Positions 26,093-35,769 of a stretch of 64,000 nucleotides of DNA are shown here, in pieces. The translations under genes were made by a program, and so were the position numbers. The stretch's first letter is position 1, and every line of letters starts with the position of its first letter. The stretch comes from an uncultured Caulobacterales bacterium (GTDB lineage Bacteria; Pseudomonadota; Alphaproteobacteria; Caulobacterales; Maricaulaceae), in NCBI GenBank assembly GCA_938003545.1, contig CALKXY010000017.1:62001-126000 (forward strand). The letters run 5' to 3'. The notes under the pieces are model-generated. The model was not told the DNA's origin and searched no databases. It saw only the letters and a program-made list of their open reading frames with translations.

Positions 26093-27790
26093 TTATTCAG
26101 CTGTTCCGCGTGGAACGCCGTCCAACATAACGCCCAGCACTGGAATTGCAGCCCAACTTTCTCCGGGGACGCCCATAGGGTTAAGCGCGAGAACTGTGAA
26201 ATCAGCACGTTTACCGACCTCGATCGACCCGATTTCGTCCTCCAGGCCCAATGACCAAGCCGCATCTATGGTCACGGCACGCAAGGCTTGCTCTGCGGTG
26301 AGCCGTTCGCTTGGCGTGCTTACGCTGCCTTCGCGGGTTATGCGTGTCATATGTCGTCCTGCTGCAACCAATGGCATCGGTGGGGCTAACGGTGCATCGG
26401 AGTGAAGCGTAACTCGTAACCCAGCGGCAAATGCGGAGGCGAGGGGCGTAATGTAATCTGCTTTTTCAGCGATTACAGGACGATAATCTGTTCCCATGAA
26501 GTTCACATAATGAGATGCCGCCGAAATTCCGATTTCTAGTTCAGCTGCTTTTTCCATCTGCACAGGTGTGATGAGGCCCGCGTGTTCGATAATGAGTCTC
26601 TGATCTGCAGAACCGTCTGATTGCTGTGCGAAAGCTGCGAGGGTTGAATCTTGGGCAGCGTCGCCATTGGAATGAATATGGATGTCCAGCCCTACGTCCC
26701 AATATTGCGCCATCAGCGCGGAGAGTTCTTGTGGTTCCGTGACCCACAGGCCATCTGTTCCAGCGGATTGCCCAGATAAATACCCGGGGGCGGCTAATTT
26801 CATTGTTTGTGAATAGAAAGCGGCATCCGTGAAGAGTTTTACTTGCGGTAAAATCCGAGGGTTGTTGGTGGCCATTTCAACGATTGTGGAGGCACTAGTC
26901 TCTCCGAATTCATGGGAAAAGGCGCGATGCTCTGGTACGAGATAGAGGCGATATGGATCATCTTTCGTATAATGCGCATCCAAATATTTGTCTTCTAAGC
27001 TACGGCCAAAAATCCCATAACCCATTTCAGCAACAGTTGTGACGCCGCCTTGAGCGAGAAGTTTTTCGAAGCCGTTGAACCCTTCAGAGATATGTTCTGG
27101 GTTTAGAAGGTAAGGCCCGAGTTTCGGTAGAAGAGGCGCTACAGCGTCTTCATAGATACGCCCTGTCAATTTACCTGACGCGTCCAAGGCAACGCCTTCA
27201 TATGTTTCGTGAAGATTTGGCGTGATCTCGAAGAGTTCTAGCGCCGCTGAATTCATATAAAAGTCGTGCCCCGAATAATGCCAAATGATAATCGGCCGCG
27301 TGTCCGATATTTCATCCAAATTTCGCCGATCAATGTCGCCTTGTACAAGGTTGTGATAGCCGTAAAGGATCAGTGGGCTGTCATCTGTTTTAAGTAAGTT
27401 ATGTTCTCTAATGCGTTGTAAAAGTTCTGTTTTACTTGAAATTCCTTCGATTATTCCACTCGGGTGCGGCATGTCCCACGGCGGCACCCAGTCCAATCCA
27501 TACATCATTGCGCCCAATGTCATGTGGACATGCGGGTCGATGAGGCCCGGGATGAGCGTGCTTTTGGCGTAACGATTATCGAGAAGGGCTGTTGAAAATT
27601 CAGATTGAAGAGCTTCCAACTGTCCTACGCCAACTATTTTTCCGTCTCGGACGGCAACTGCTGATGCGACCGGTTGCGCTGGGTTCGCTGTCACAATGCT
27701 TTGTGTGGGATAGATCACCGTACCGTCAGTCTCTGCTGCGCCGCAGGCAGCTAAAATAAATGAGGCGGTCAGCAGTGCTAGGTGTTTCAT
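26093..27790 (-). CDS. YtcJ-like amidohydrolase, lipoprotein
   Basis: The 565-residue protein has a lipoprotein signal (lipobox LAAC, C16). An amidohydrolase_3 fold follows, with 'PGLIDPHVHM' carrying the metal HxH, 'HIHSNGDAAQDS', 'IIEHAGLI' and 'TLHSDAPLAPP' with the late Asp. YtcJ-type enzymes hydrolyse amides and related bonds of unknown small substrates. Lipid anchoring places the reaction in the periplasm, so it may generate substrates for the BASS carrier and cytosolic deacylase downstream; this is inference. The 5' end faces rnpB. Confidence 0.88.
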   Translation of the reverse strand: MKHLALLTASFILAACGAAETDGTVIYPTQSIVTANPAQPVASAVAVRDGKIVGVGQLEALQSEFSTALLDNRYAKSTLIPGLIDPHVHMTLGAMMYGLDWVPPWDMPHPSGIIEGISSKTELLQRIREHNLLKTDDSPLILYGYHNLVQGDIDRRNLDEISDTRPIIIWHYSGHDFYMNSAALELFEITPNLHETYEGVALDASGKLTGRIYEDAVAPLLPKLGPYLLNPEHISEGFNGFEKLLAQGGVTTVAEMGYGIFGRSLEDKYLDAHYTKDDPYRLYLVPEHRAFSHEFGETSASTIVEMATNNPRILPQVKLFTDAAFYSQTMKLAAPGYLSGQSAGTDGLWVTEPQELSALMAQYWDVGLDIHIHSNGDAAQDSTLAAFAQQSDGSADQRLIIEHAGLITPVQMEKAAELEIGISAASHYVNFMGTDYRPVIAEKADYITPLASAFAAGLRVTLHSDAPLAPPMPLVAAGRHMTRITREGSVSTPSERLTAEQALRAVTIDAAWSLGLEDEIGSIEVGKRADFTVLALNPMGVPGESWAAIPVLGVMLDGVPRGTAE

Positions 27791-27840
27791 ATGAAGACCT
27801 TAGCTTGACTTTGAGGCGTGCGGCAAACACTTACCCGCGT

Positions 27841-28224
27841 GTCAGGGAGCTGGACGATCGCGGGTGTTTACATCTGAGGAAAGTCCGGGCTCCATCGCGT
27901 ACAGGATGCCGGGTAACGCCCGGCCGGTTCAGACGTCAAGTCGGGACTGAGGGACAGTGCCACAGAGAGGAGACTACCTGCGTGATCTGCTTTGCAGGCC
28001 ACAAAGGAAAAGCTGAAAGGGTGCGGTAAGAGCGCACCGGGTGGCTGGCAACAGTCGCCGCAAGGTAAACCCCATCCGGAGCAAAACCAAATAGGGACGA
28101 CATTGTGTGTCGCGTCACCGTCGTCCGGGTTGGTTGCATGAGATGCGTCGCAAGGCGCATCCTAGATGAATGATCGTCACCTGTTTTCGGACAGGGACAA
28201 AACCCGGCTTATAGGCTCCCTGAC
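27841..28224 (+). ncRNA. rnpB: RNase P RNA
   Basis: The bacterial type A core is visible: 'GAGGAAAGTCCGGGCTCC' near the 5' end, 'ACAGTGCCACAGAGA' in the middle, and 'GGTAAACCCC' and 'AGATGAATGATCGTC' toward the 3' end. The P1 helix is GTCAGGGAGC (27841-27850) with GCTCCCTGAC (28215-28224), followed by ATTTTT. It is the catalytic RNA that matures tRNA 5' ends. TTGACT at 27805-27810 is a plausible -35 box for a start near 27841. rnpB upstream of mraZ is a common alphaproteobacterial order. Confidence 0.97.
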
Positions 28225-28258
28225 ATTTTTCATTTTCATCTTCCTAAAAACACTATGG

Positions 28259-28273
28259 TTAACCACAGTTTAA
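28259..28273 (+). promoter_or_regulatory. CtrA-type site TTAA-N7-TTAA upstream of mraZ
   Basis: TTAACCACAGTTTAA matches the CtrA full site exactly and resembles its TTAACCAT-rich optimum. It lies between rnpB and mraZ, 173 bases before the likely mraZ start. It could place the whole division and cell-wall operon under cell-cycle control. Match seen, control inferred. Confidence 0.6.
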
Positions 28274-28371
28274 CTGCCTGAAACCTATGATAAAGCTGAA
28301 GTTGTCCCCATGATTCACAGGGTGTGAATTGAAAGCAGGTAAGGTTAACAGATCGTTCAAATGGCGTTGTT

Positions 28372-28396
28372 TCCCATCAAGTCCCATATTATCCCA
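28372..28396 (-). promoter_or_regulatory. Three MraZ-type boxes upstream of mraZ
   Basis: TCCCA occurs at 28372-28376, 28382-28386 and 28392-28396, exactly 10 bases apart; on the minus strand this is TGGGA-N5-TGGGA-N5-TGGGA. MraZ autoregulators bind TGGGN repeats with 5-base spacers in front of mraZ. One more TGGGA on the plus strand is at 28427-28431. The array is 50 bases upstream of the likely mraZ start. Confidence 0.75.
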
Positions 28397-28445
28397 AGTC
28401 AGCGCAAGGAAATGTCTTTGATGCTATGGGAAGGTGGTCTGCGCA

Positions 28446-28886
28446 GTGTTCGTATCAAGCACGACAAGCAATCTGGATGCGAAGGGGCGCGTTTCCGTGC
28501 CAGCTAGTTTTCGTGCAGAGTGTTCCAAGGTTGGGTTTGAAGGGGTTGTTCTCTGGCCTAGTCTCGACGGTGCTTATTTGGAGGGCGGGGATCCGTCTGT
28601 TTTGAATCACTATCAGGATATGCTCGATCGCATGGATTTGTATGACGCTGGGCGAGAGGCGTTAGAGCTTGTGATTTTTGGAGAAAGTGAACTGCTGGCT
28701 TTTGATTCTACTGGCCGTGTAAGTTTACCTGCTAAATTCCGCGATCACGCCGGATTTGACGGCAAGGTTACATTTGTTGGACGCGGCCGAAAGTTTGAAC
28801 TTTGGGACTCTGCCGCGCATGAAGCTCGTCGTGCCGACCTTAAGGCAACGGCGCTGGCTAATCGTCATAGGATGAAGCCGGCGTGA
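28446..28886 (+). CDS. mraZ: Transcriptional regulator MraZ
   Basis: From GTG 28446 the protein is 146 residues and starts 'VFVSSTTSNLDAKGRVSVPA', matching the family N-terminus; GTG 28434 would add four residues. Two AbrB-like half-domains are seen: 'LDAKGRVSVPASFR' and 'FDSTGRVSLPAKFR'. MraZ forms a ring that binds repeats in its own promoter and tunes the dcw operon; the TGGGA boxes upstream fit this. Its stop overlaps rsmH by 4 bases. Confidence 0.95.
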   Translation: MFVSSTTSNLDAKGRVSVPASFRAECSKVGFEGVVLWPSLDGAYLEGGDPSVLNHYQDMLDRMDLYDAGREALELVIFGESELLAFDSTGRVSLPAKFRDHAGFDGKVTFVGRGRKFELWDSAAHEARRADLKATALANRHRMKPA

Positions 28887-29866
28887 AGCATTACCCCGTC
28901 ATGTTGCCTGAGGTTCTAAGTTCGCTTTCAATGGCGGATGGCGAGACTTGCGTTGATGGTACCTTCGGGAATGGCGGGTATAGTGAGGCGATTTTAAATA
29001 GCGCAGCCTGTTCTGTAATTGGGTTGGATCGAGATCCAAATGTTCAGCCTCGTGCGGATGAACTTGCGACGGCTTATGGTGACAGCTTTCGCCTCATCAA
29101 TACACCGTTCTCCAAGATGGATAAGGTCGGTATTGATCGGGTTGATGGCGTCGTCCTGGACATTGGTGTGTCCTCAATGCAGCTGGATCAGGCTGAGCGA
29201 GGGTTTTCATTTATGCGCGAAGGGCCGCTTGATATGCGCATGGAGCAGGGTGGAGGGCCGACTGCGCGCGATGCTGTTATGGCGTTGTCAGTGAGTGAGT
29301 TAACTCGCATCTTCCAAGTTTACGGTGAGGAGAAGCGCGCGCGTCACGTCGCAAATTGCATTGTCTCTGCGCGCGAAGATAGCGACATAGTTACAACGGC
29401 GGACTTGGCTGGGATAGTTGAGCGAGCATTGGGACGTCGCGGTAAAACGCATCCTGCCACGCGGGTATTTCAAGCTCTTCGCATTTTCGTCAATGATGAA
29501 TTGGGCGAGCTATATCTCGGGCTCTGTGCGGCAGAGCGTATTCTAGCGCCTGGCGGGCGTCTCGTGGTTGTCACTTTTCATTCTTTAGAGGATCGTATTG
29601 TGAAGTCTTTCTTTCGCCGCCGTGCGGGAGAGGTTGCTGGGGGGTCGCGCTATGCGCCTGAAGTTGAAAATAATGGCCCTGCCGCAAGTTTCACGCTTCC
29701 AAAGCGAAGTGTGACGAAGCCGTCAAAAACAGAGGTTGAGGAAAATGCACGCTCGCGATCTGCAAAACTGCGCGTCGCGGTTCGTACGGAAGCCGATGTA
29801 TTCGAGGCGGATGATCGATTGCTGCCGAATGTGATTTCGCTCTCCGAGCTGGAGGCGAGGTTGTGA
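28883..29866 (+). CDS. rsmH: 16S rRNA (cytosine(1402)-N4)-methyltransferase
   Basis: 327 residues, GTG start in a GTGA overlap with mraZ. SAM-binding 'CVDGTFGNGGYSEAIL' and family motifs 'VVLDIGVSSMQLDQAERGFS', 'DMRMEQGGGPTA' and 'VTFHSLEDRIVKSFF' identify RsmH. It methylates C1402 in the ribosomal P site. It overlaps ftsL by 4 bases. Confidence 0.97.
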   Translation: MKHYPVMLPEVLSSLSMADGETCVDGTFGNGGYSEAILNSAACSVIGLDRDPNVQPRADELATAYGDSFRLINTPFSKMDKVGIDRVDGVVLDIGVSSMQLDQAERGFSFMREGPLDMRMEQGGGPTARDAVMALSVSELTRIFQVYGEEKRARHVANCIVSAREDSDIVTTADLAGIVERALGRRGKTHPATRVFQALRIFVNDELGELYLGLCAAERILAPGGRLVVVTFHSLEDRIVKSFFRRRAGEVAGGSRYAPEVENNGPAASFTLPKRSVTKPSKTEVEENARSRSAKLRVAVRTEADVFEADDRLLPNVISLSELEARL

Positions 29867-30210
29867 GTGCGCGCTATTTTGGTTCCATGCGCGCAACGCG
29901 TCGCATGTCATGGTTCTTACTGTTCCTTGTTGGTGTCGCGCTGACTGTCACGCTTTATTTTGTTAAGACGCATGCTCAATCCGCAAAGCGTGATGTTTAC
30001 GTTTTAACGAAAGCAATTGCGACAGAGGAAGCTGCCATCCGGGTGCTGCGCGCGGAGCTGGCGTATTTGGAAAGTCCAGCCCGTTTGTCAGAGCTAAATG
30101 AAACGCATTTACATTTGACGCCTATTCGTCCTGATCAGGAGCAGTCAGTTAAAGCGATAGATGTTTTGTTTCCTATGGCTGAGTTGCCTACTGATGGGGG
30201 TGATCAATGA
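29863..30210 (+). CDS. ftsL: Cell division protein FtsL
   Basis: The 115-residue protein has a short basic N-terminus and one membrane helix ('WFLLFLVGVALTVTLYFV'). A periplasmic coiled coil follows ('AIATEEAAIRVLRAELAYLE') and then 'LTPIRPDQ', typical of alphaproteobacterial FtsL. Position between rsmH and ftsI supports it. With FtsQ and FtsB it activates FtsWI at the septum. It overlaps both neighbours by 4 bases. Confidence 0.88.
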   Translation: MSARYFGSMRATRRMSWFLLFLVGVALTVTLYFVKTHAQSAKRDVYVLTKAIATEEAAIRVLRAELAYLESPARLSELNETHLHLTPIRPDQEQSVKAIDVLFPMAELPTDGGDQ

Positions 30211-31901
30211 CGCATTTTCATCCCGCTTCTTCTGGGGCGCATACATTCCAAGATCAAAAAACGCTGACGCTTGCGGATGAAGAATACCGCGCGGTTTCTG
30301 AAGGCCGTATTCGTATTCGTATTGGGGTTGTCGCGTTCTTATTTATGTTGCTGATCGTTCTTGTGCGGCTAGCGGAAATTTCTTTATTCTCCGATGGAGC
30401 GCATAAGCGCGTTCTACCGCAGGCTATTAAAATTAGTCGTGCTGATCTCACGGATAGAAATGGCGAGTTGTTGGCGACCACGCTTGAGACATATTCACTC
30501 TATGCAGAGCCTCGCCGCGTTTGGAATCCTGCGGAGACGGCTGCTACATTATCAAGTTTACGCCCGCATCTGAACCGCACGCAAATACAGGGTAAATTAG
30601 AGCGGGGCAGGAGTTTTGTTTGGCTGGAGCGAGGGCTGACGCCTAAAGAACGGCAGGCCGTGTTTAATTTAGGTTTGCCTGGGTTGGCGTTTCGCAAGGA
30701 ACCTAAGCGCGTTTATCCGCGCGAATTTCTTGCGTCACATATGGTCGGGTTTACGGATGTTGATATGGCCGGGGTTGCTGGGGCTGAGCGAGCTTTTGAT
30801 AAGGAGCTAACGCTTGACAACGCGCCGTCTGTTGCGTTGTCAATTGACCTGAGGGTTCAATATGCGTTGACGGATGAGCTGGCCAAAGCGCGCAAAAAAT
30901 TTGATGCCTTTGATGCAAATGGCGTTGTGATGAATATTCGAACAGGCGAAATTATCGCGATGGCGTCAGTACCGAATTTTAACCCAAATGATCCGGGCGC
31001 AACATCGCCTGAAACGCGCTTCAATCACGCCGCAATGTCGACTTATGACTTGGGTAGTGTGTTTAAGCCGCTAACCATGGCCATGGCTTTGGAGGACGGC
31101 GTTGCTGACAAGGTTGAAATGTTTGACGTGCAAAAACCGTATAAAGTTTTGAATAAATATATTCGCGATGATCATCCGTCTGATGTCCCGTTGAATATGA
31201 TTGGTGTTTTGGGAGAGAGCTCAAATCGAGGCACGGCCATGATTGCGCAACGCATTGGAGCGGAACGCCAGCAGTATCATCTTCGTAATTTGGGTCTGCT
31301 TACACGTGTTGATTATGAGCTTGCGGAAAGTGCAAAACCGCAAGTTCAAAAACGATGGGGCGAAATGGCGACAGTTACCGTTTCTTATGGTCACGGATTG
31401 TCGGTCACGCCTTTGGCTTTGACGGCTGCGATTGGGGGCATGTTGAATGACGGTGTCTATGTGACGCCAACAGTCCGTAAGTATTCAATGGCATCACCTG
31501 CGGTTGGCCGCCGGGTATTTCGGTCGGAGGTGTCTCAAGATATGGTTGATATGATGCGCTATGTCGTGACGGATGGAACTGGCCGCAAGGCGAATATTCC
31601 AGGATATGGTGTTATGGGGAAAACGGGAACAGCCGAAAAGCCTTCAGCCACTGGCGGGTATGATCAAAAGCGTCTTGTGACGAGTTTTGTTGCGGCATTC
31701 CCGCATTCAGATCCGAAATATGCGATGATTGTTACGCTTGATGAGCCAAAGGCTATTGAGGGGACATATGGTTATGCGACGGCAGGTTGGAATGCTGCTC
31801 CTACGGCGGGTAATGTCATTCGTCGTATAGGCCCGATTTTACCAGGTGCACGTGACCGTCGCCAATATGCGAAGGCTCAGAACTTAGAAGGCGCTCAATA
31901 A
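30207..31901 (+). CDS. ftsI: Division-specific transpeptidase (PBP3)
   Basis: 564 residues: a single N-terminal membrane helix ('IGVVAFLFMLLIVLVRLAEI'), a pedestal domain, and a transpeptidase domain. The active-site motifs are S284-V-F-K287, 'ESSN' and K472-T-G ('GKTGTAEKPS'). It crosslinks septal peptidoglycan and is the target of division-blocking beta-lactams. It pairs with FtsW encoded downstream. The stop overlaps the murE start by one base. Confidence 0.97.
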   Translation: MTHFHPASSGAHTFQDQKTLTLADEEYRAVSEGRIRIRIGVVAFLFMLLIVLVRLAEISLFSDGAHKRVLPQAIKISRADLTDRNGELLATTLETYSLYAEPRRVWNPAETAATLSSLRPHLNRTQIQGKLERGRSFVWLERGLTPKERQAVFNLGLPGLAFRKEPKRVYPREFLASHMVGFTDVDMAGVAGAERAFDKELTLDNAPSVALSIDLRVQYALTDELAKARKKFDAFDANGVVMNIRTGEIIAMASVPNFNPNDPGATSPETRFNHAAMSTYDLGSVFKPLTMAMALEDGVADKVEMFDVQKPYKVLNKYIRDDHPSDVPLNMIGVLGESSNRGTAMIAQRIGAERQQYHLRNLGLLTRVDYELAESAKPQVQKRWGEMATVTVSYGHGLSVTPLALTAAIGGMLNDGVYVTPTVRKYSMASPAVGRRVFRSEVSQDMVDMMRYVVTDGTGRKANIPGYGVMGKTGTAEKPSATGGYDQKRLVTSFVAAFPHSDPKYAMIVTLDEPKAIEGTYGYATAGWNAAPTAGNVIRRIGPILPGARDRRQYAKAQNLEGAQ

Positions 31902-33316
31902 TGTACCACACGCTTCGCAGTCTTTTTGGTTTAGATGACGATACAGCGGTTGTTGGGCTCAGTGCGGACAGTCGCCAAATTACAACGGGTATGGTTTTTG
32001 CGGCGCTACCTGGAACGGTTATGGATGGCAGAGATTATATTCCGCAAGCCATTGCAAATGGAGCCGTTGCGATTTTGTCTGTGCCGGGCACACGCGCTGA
32101 TGTTCCTGTTATTGCGGATTCAAACCCTAGGCTTGTTTATGCGAAAACCGCTGCCAAAATTTATCCGGGGCAACCGAAAACGCTCGTCGCAATGACGGGG
32201 ACGAATGGAAAGTCGTCTACAGTTGATTTCCTGCGGCAGATTTGGGCGCATGCAGGATATAATGCAGCATGTTTCGGAACTCTGGGCGTGACGTCTAGCT
32301 CTGGCTATAAGCCGATGACGCATACGACGCCGGATGCTTTGGCGTTGCATCAAACGTTAGCGTCGCTTGCGCATGAAGGCGTGACCCATGTGGCGATGGA
32401 GGCGAGTTCTCATGGATTGAAGCAACATCGCATGGATGCCGTAAATGTCACAGTCTCAGGCTTTTCTAATCTGACTCAAGATCATTTTGACTATCACCCT
32501 AATCTTCAAGATTATTTTACGTCGAAGGCGCGACTGTTTATTGATTTAACGCCGCGCGGGGCGCCTGTGGTGATTAACACGAATGACAAATTCGGGCAGC
32601 ATTTGGTCGAAGTTTGCCAAGGTTTAGGTCAGGACGTTCTGCAGGTTGGCTGGACAGGGGAGGATATCCGCATAGACGAAGTCATGCCACATGCGGCGGG
32701 GCAAAAATTGACACTCATCGTGCAGGGCGCGCGTCATGTTGTCGATCTACCTCTGGCGGGTGAATTTCAGGCTTTGAATGCTGTTGCAGCTTTGGGTTTG
32801 GCTTTGAAAACGGGTGTAGACGTCGGTGTCGCTATTGATGCACTTGGGAACCTAAAGGGAGTTGCGGGGAGATTGGAATTGGCTGGAGTAAAAGACGGTG
32901 CGTCTGTCTATGTCGATTTCGCGCACACGGAAGATGGGTTAGATAAATTGCTCCGGTCTGTTCGTCCGCATACGGAAGGCGATATTGTGATTGTCTTTGG
33001 GTGCGGCGGTGATCGCGACCCTGACAAGCGCGCTAAGATGGGGGCGGCCGCTGCAAAACTGGCGGATCAAGTCATCGTTACAGATGATAACCCGCGCACT
33101 GAGGATGCGGCCTCTATTCGTAAGGCGGTTCTCATCGGGTGTCCTGAGGCAACAGAAATTGGTGATCGTGCAGACGCTATTGCGGAAGGCATCGCGCGCC
33201 TCGGCCCGCAAGATTGTCTCGTCATTGCAGGCAAGGGGCACGAACAAGGCCAAATTGTTGGCAACAAAGTTATTCCTTTTTCCGATATAGATATTGCGCG
33301 AGGGCTACTCTCATGA
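31901..33316 (+). CDS. murE: UDP-MurNAc-L-Ala-D-Glu:meso-diaminopimelate ligase
   Basis: 471 residues with the Mur ligase ATP loop 'AMTGTNGKSSTVDFL', central 'VAMEASSHGLKQHR' and the C-terminal 'DDNPRTEDAASIRKAV'. The DNPR motif marks meso-diaminopimelate rather than lysine addition, as expected for a Gram-negative. It acts in the cytosol on UDP-MurNAc-dipeptide. It overlaps murF by 4 bases (ATGA). Confidence 0.97.
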   Translation: MYHTLRSLFGLDDDTAVVGLSADSRQITTGMVFAALPGTVMDGRDYIPQAIANGAVAILSVPGTRADVPVIADSNPRLVYAKTAAKIYPGQPKTLVAMTGTNGKSSTVDFLRQIWAHAGYNAACFGTLGVTSSSGYKPMTHTTPDALALHQTLASLAHEGVTHVAMEASSHGLKQHRMDAVNVTVSGFSNLTQDHFDYHPNLQDYFTSKARLFIDLTPRGAPVVINTNDKFGQHLVEVCQGLGQDVLQVGWTGEDIRIDEVMPHAAGQKLTLIVQGARHVVDLPLAGEFQALNAVAALGLALKTGVDVGVAIDALGNLKGVAGRLELAGVKDGASVYVDFAHTEDGLDKLLRSVRPHTEGDIVIVFGCGGDRDPDKRAKMGAAAAKLADQVIVTDDNPRTEDAASIRKAVLIGCPEATEIGDRADAIAEGIARLGPQDCLVIAGKGHEQGQIVGNKVIPFSDIDIARGLLS

Positions 33317-34674
33317 CGCTTTGGACTTCTGCTGACATTGTCAAAGCTACTGGCGGAGTTGCGACGCATGATTTTAGCGTTTCGGGATTATCTATCGATA
33401 CGCGCAGCCTCCGATCTGGAGACCTTTTTGTTGCGATAAAAGACGTGCGGGACGGACATGATTTTATCCCAGCAGCCATCGCAGCGGGAGCCTCAGGCGT
33501 GCTTTGCGAGCGTGCGATTGGTGATGCGAAAGCTGTTATTGTCCCAGATAGCGTTAAGGCACTTGAGGCTCTTGGCGTCCATGCCCGGGATACACGTAAA
33601 GCTCTTAGGGTTGGTGTCACGGGAAGTGTTGGAAAAACCTCCGTGAAAGACGCGTTGCATATGATGTTATCCGCTTTCGGAACATCTCATAAGTCTATCA
33701 AATCATTTAATAATCATTTGGGTGTTCCCATTACCCTTTCAACATTGCCAGAAGGCGCAGATTTCGCTGTTTTGGAAATGGGCATGAACCATGCGAATGA
33801 AATGTCAGGTTTATCAAAACTGGCTCAGCCGCAAATCGCTTTGATCAATAATGTTGTTGGTGCACATCTCGCGCATTTCGAAAATGTCGAAGGTATTGCG
33901 GATGCGAAAGCTGAGATTATCGATGGAATGGTTCCTGGCAGCGTATTGATTCTGAACGGAGATAATTCGCACACGCCTCGCATTCGGGCAAAGGCCGAGA
34001 GTGCGAATTTACGTGTCTTAACATTCGGGCATGCTGATACCGATGATGTGGCAATTGTAAGCTCTAATTCTCACGCGGCAGGCGGTAATGTCAGGCTGCG
34101 GATTGCAAAACAACAGTTCGACGTCACGCTGATGGTGCCCGGTGAACATTGGTTTATGAATGCAGCGGCTTGTATGGCTGTTGCGTATGCGGCGGAATTG
34201 CCGTTACGTAAAGCGGCTATGGCTCTGCGTAAGGTCGTTCCTGCGCCTGGGCGAGGCGACGCGCATCTTCTGGTAATAGATGGTAAGTCTATCACGCTGA
34301 TTGATGAGAGTTACAATGCGAACCCAACGTCTATGCGTGCGGCTTTTTCTGCGGTGTCTTTGCGGTCCGGGCGAAAGCTGGCTTTATTGGGCGATATGTT
34401 CGAGCTTGGTGCGGATGAATTAGAGCTACACCGTGAGCTGTCTGAGCCTCTTATTGAGGCTGGATTTGAACGCGTTTTCGTGGCGGGGGAATGCATGCGC
34501 TTTCTCATGGGTGCGATGCCACAACCTATGCGCGGAGGATGGTCCTCAAAACCTCAGTCTTTGTTAACTAAACTGAAAGGCGAACTCCTTGACGGAGATA
34601 TATTGCTAGTCAAAGGGTCCAATGCGTCGGGTGTTGGGGCAGTGGTAGCGAAACTCAAGGGGGAGAGCGTCTAA
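33313..34674 (+). CDS. murF: UDP-MurNAc-tripeptide:D-Ala-D-Ala ligase
   Basis: 453 residues from ATG 33313 in an ATGA overlap with murE; a longer frame exists upstream but reads into murE. The ATP loop is '[14 protein letters not shown]'; '[11 protein letters not shown]' and '[14 protein letters not shown]' are MurF features. It adds the D-Ala-D-Ala made by Ddl, encoded in the same cluster. One-base overlap with mraY. Confidence 0.97.
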   Translation: MTLWTSADIVKATGGVATHDFSVSGLSIDTRSLRSGDLFVAIKDVRDGHDFIPAAIAAGASGVLCERAIGDAKAVIVPDSVKALEALGVHARDTRKALRVGVTGSVGKTSVKDALHMMLSAFGTSHKSIKSFNNHLGVPITLSTLPEGADFAVLEMGMNHANEMSGLSKLAQPQIALINNVVGAHLAHFENVEGIADAKAEIIDGMVPGSVLILNGDNSHTPRIRAKAESANLRVLTFGHADTDDVAIVSSNSHAAGGNVRLRIAKQQFDVTLMVPGEHWFMNAAACMAVAYAAELPLRKAAMALRKVVPAPGRGDAHLLVIDGKSITLIDESYNANPTSMRAAFSAVSLRSGRKLALLGDMFELGADELELHRELSEPLIEAGFERVFVAGECMRFLMGAMPQPMRGGWSSKPQSLLTKLKGELLDGDILLVKGSNASGVGAVVAKLKGESV

Positions 34675-35768
34675 TGCTCTATGAATGGCTCGCACCACTG
34701 GGCGATGAGTTTCAGCTCTTCAATCTGTTCAACTATATTACATTTCGCGTTGGTGGCGCGTTGATGACATCTCTTATCATTTTCTTCCTTTTTGGTGAAA
34801 AAATGATCAATGCCTTGCGTGCCCGACAAGGCAAAGGCCAGCCGATCCGCGATGATGGCCCCGAAAGCCATATTATCCAAAAAGCGGGCACCCCAACCAT
34901 GGGCGGTCTGATGATTTTATTGGCCGTGGTGGTCTCGACTTTACTTTGGGCGAATTTGCATAACCCGTTCCTTTGGGTCGTGATTTTTGTCACGGTTGGA
35001 TATGGCGCGATTGGGTTTTATGATGATTATCTCAAAGTCTCGCGCCAGTCTCACAAAGGCTTTTCGGGTAAGATTCGGTTGCTCCTTGAGTTTGCGATAG
35101 CTGCAATTGCAGTTTGGATTTTGACAACAGCTTTCCCGCAAGAGGGCGAGTTTGCTACGGGCTTGGCTATTCCGTTACTCAAAAACTTCACAATTAACCT
35201 CGGAATATTTTTCATTCCATTTGGTTGTCTTGTCGTTGTGGGTACGGCCAATGCCGTCAATTTAACGGATGGCTTGGATGGTCTCGCGATTGTGCCTGTG
35301 ATGATTGCCTGCATGAGTTTAGCTTTCATTGCATATCTCGTCGGGAATTTCATTTTTGCGAATTATTTAGGTGTGCCGCATATTCCTGGTAGTGCTGAAA
35401 TTACGATTTTCTTAGGTGCAATTATCGGGGCATCACTCGGTTTTCTTTGGTTCAATGCGCCGCCTGCTATGATTTTTATGGGCGACACGGGGTCACTTGC
35501 ATTGGGCGGCGCGTTGGGCGTTACGGCTGTTGCTGTAAAACACGAAATTGTTCTTGCGATCATTGGCGGGCTTTTCGTTCTCGAAGCCGTTTCCGTTATT
35601 GTGCAAGTCGCCTCGTTTAAGTTGACGGGAAAGCGAGTCTTTCGGATGGCGCCTATCCACCATCACTTTGAGAAAAAGGGATGGCAGGAATCAACAATTG
35701 TTATTCGGTTTTGGATTATTGCAATCATCCTGGCTCTCATCGGTCTCTCTACGCTGAAGCTCCGCTAG
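34674..35768 (+). CDS. mraY: Phospho-MurNAc-pentapeptide transferase
   Basis: The 364-residue inner-membrane protein has about ten helices. Motifs are '[17 protein letters not shown]', '[13 protein letters not shown]', '[14 protein letters not shown]' and '[12 protein letters not shown]', which carry the Mg2+ and active-site residues. It makes lipid I from UDP-MurNAc-pentapeptide and undecaprenyl phosphate. The stop is one base before the murD start. Confidence 0.98.
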   Translation: MLYEWLAPLGDEFQLFNLFNYITFRVGGALMTSLIIFFLFGEKMINALRARQGKGQPIRDDGPESHIIQKAGTPTMGGLMILLAVVVSTLLWANLHNPFLWVVIFVTVGYGAIGFYDDYLKVSRQSHKGFSGKIRLLLEFAIAAIAVWILTTAFPQEGEFATGLAIPLLKNFTINLGIFFIPFGCLVVVGTANAVNLTDGLDGLAIVPVMIACMSLAFIAYLVGNFIFANYLGVPHIPGSAEITIFLGAIIGASLGFLWFNAPPAMIFMGDTGSLALGGALGVTAVAVKHEIVLAIIGGLFVLEAVSVIVQVASFKLTGKRVFRMAPIHHHFEKKGWQESTIVIRFWIIAIILALIGLSTLKLR

Positions 35769-35769
35769 G

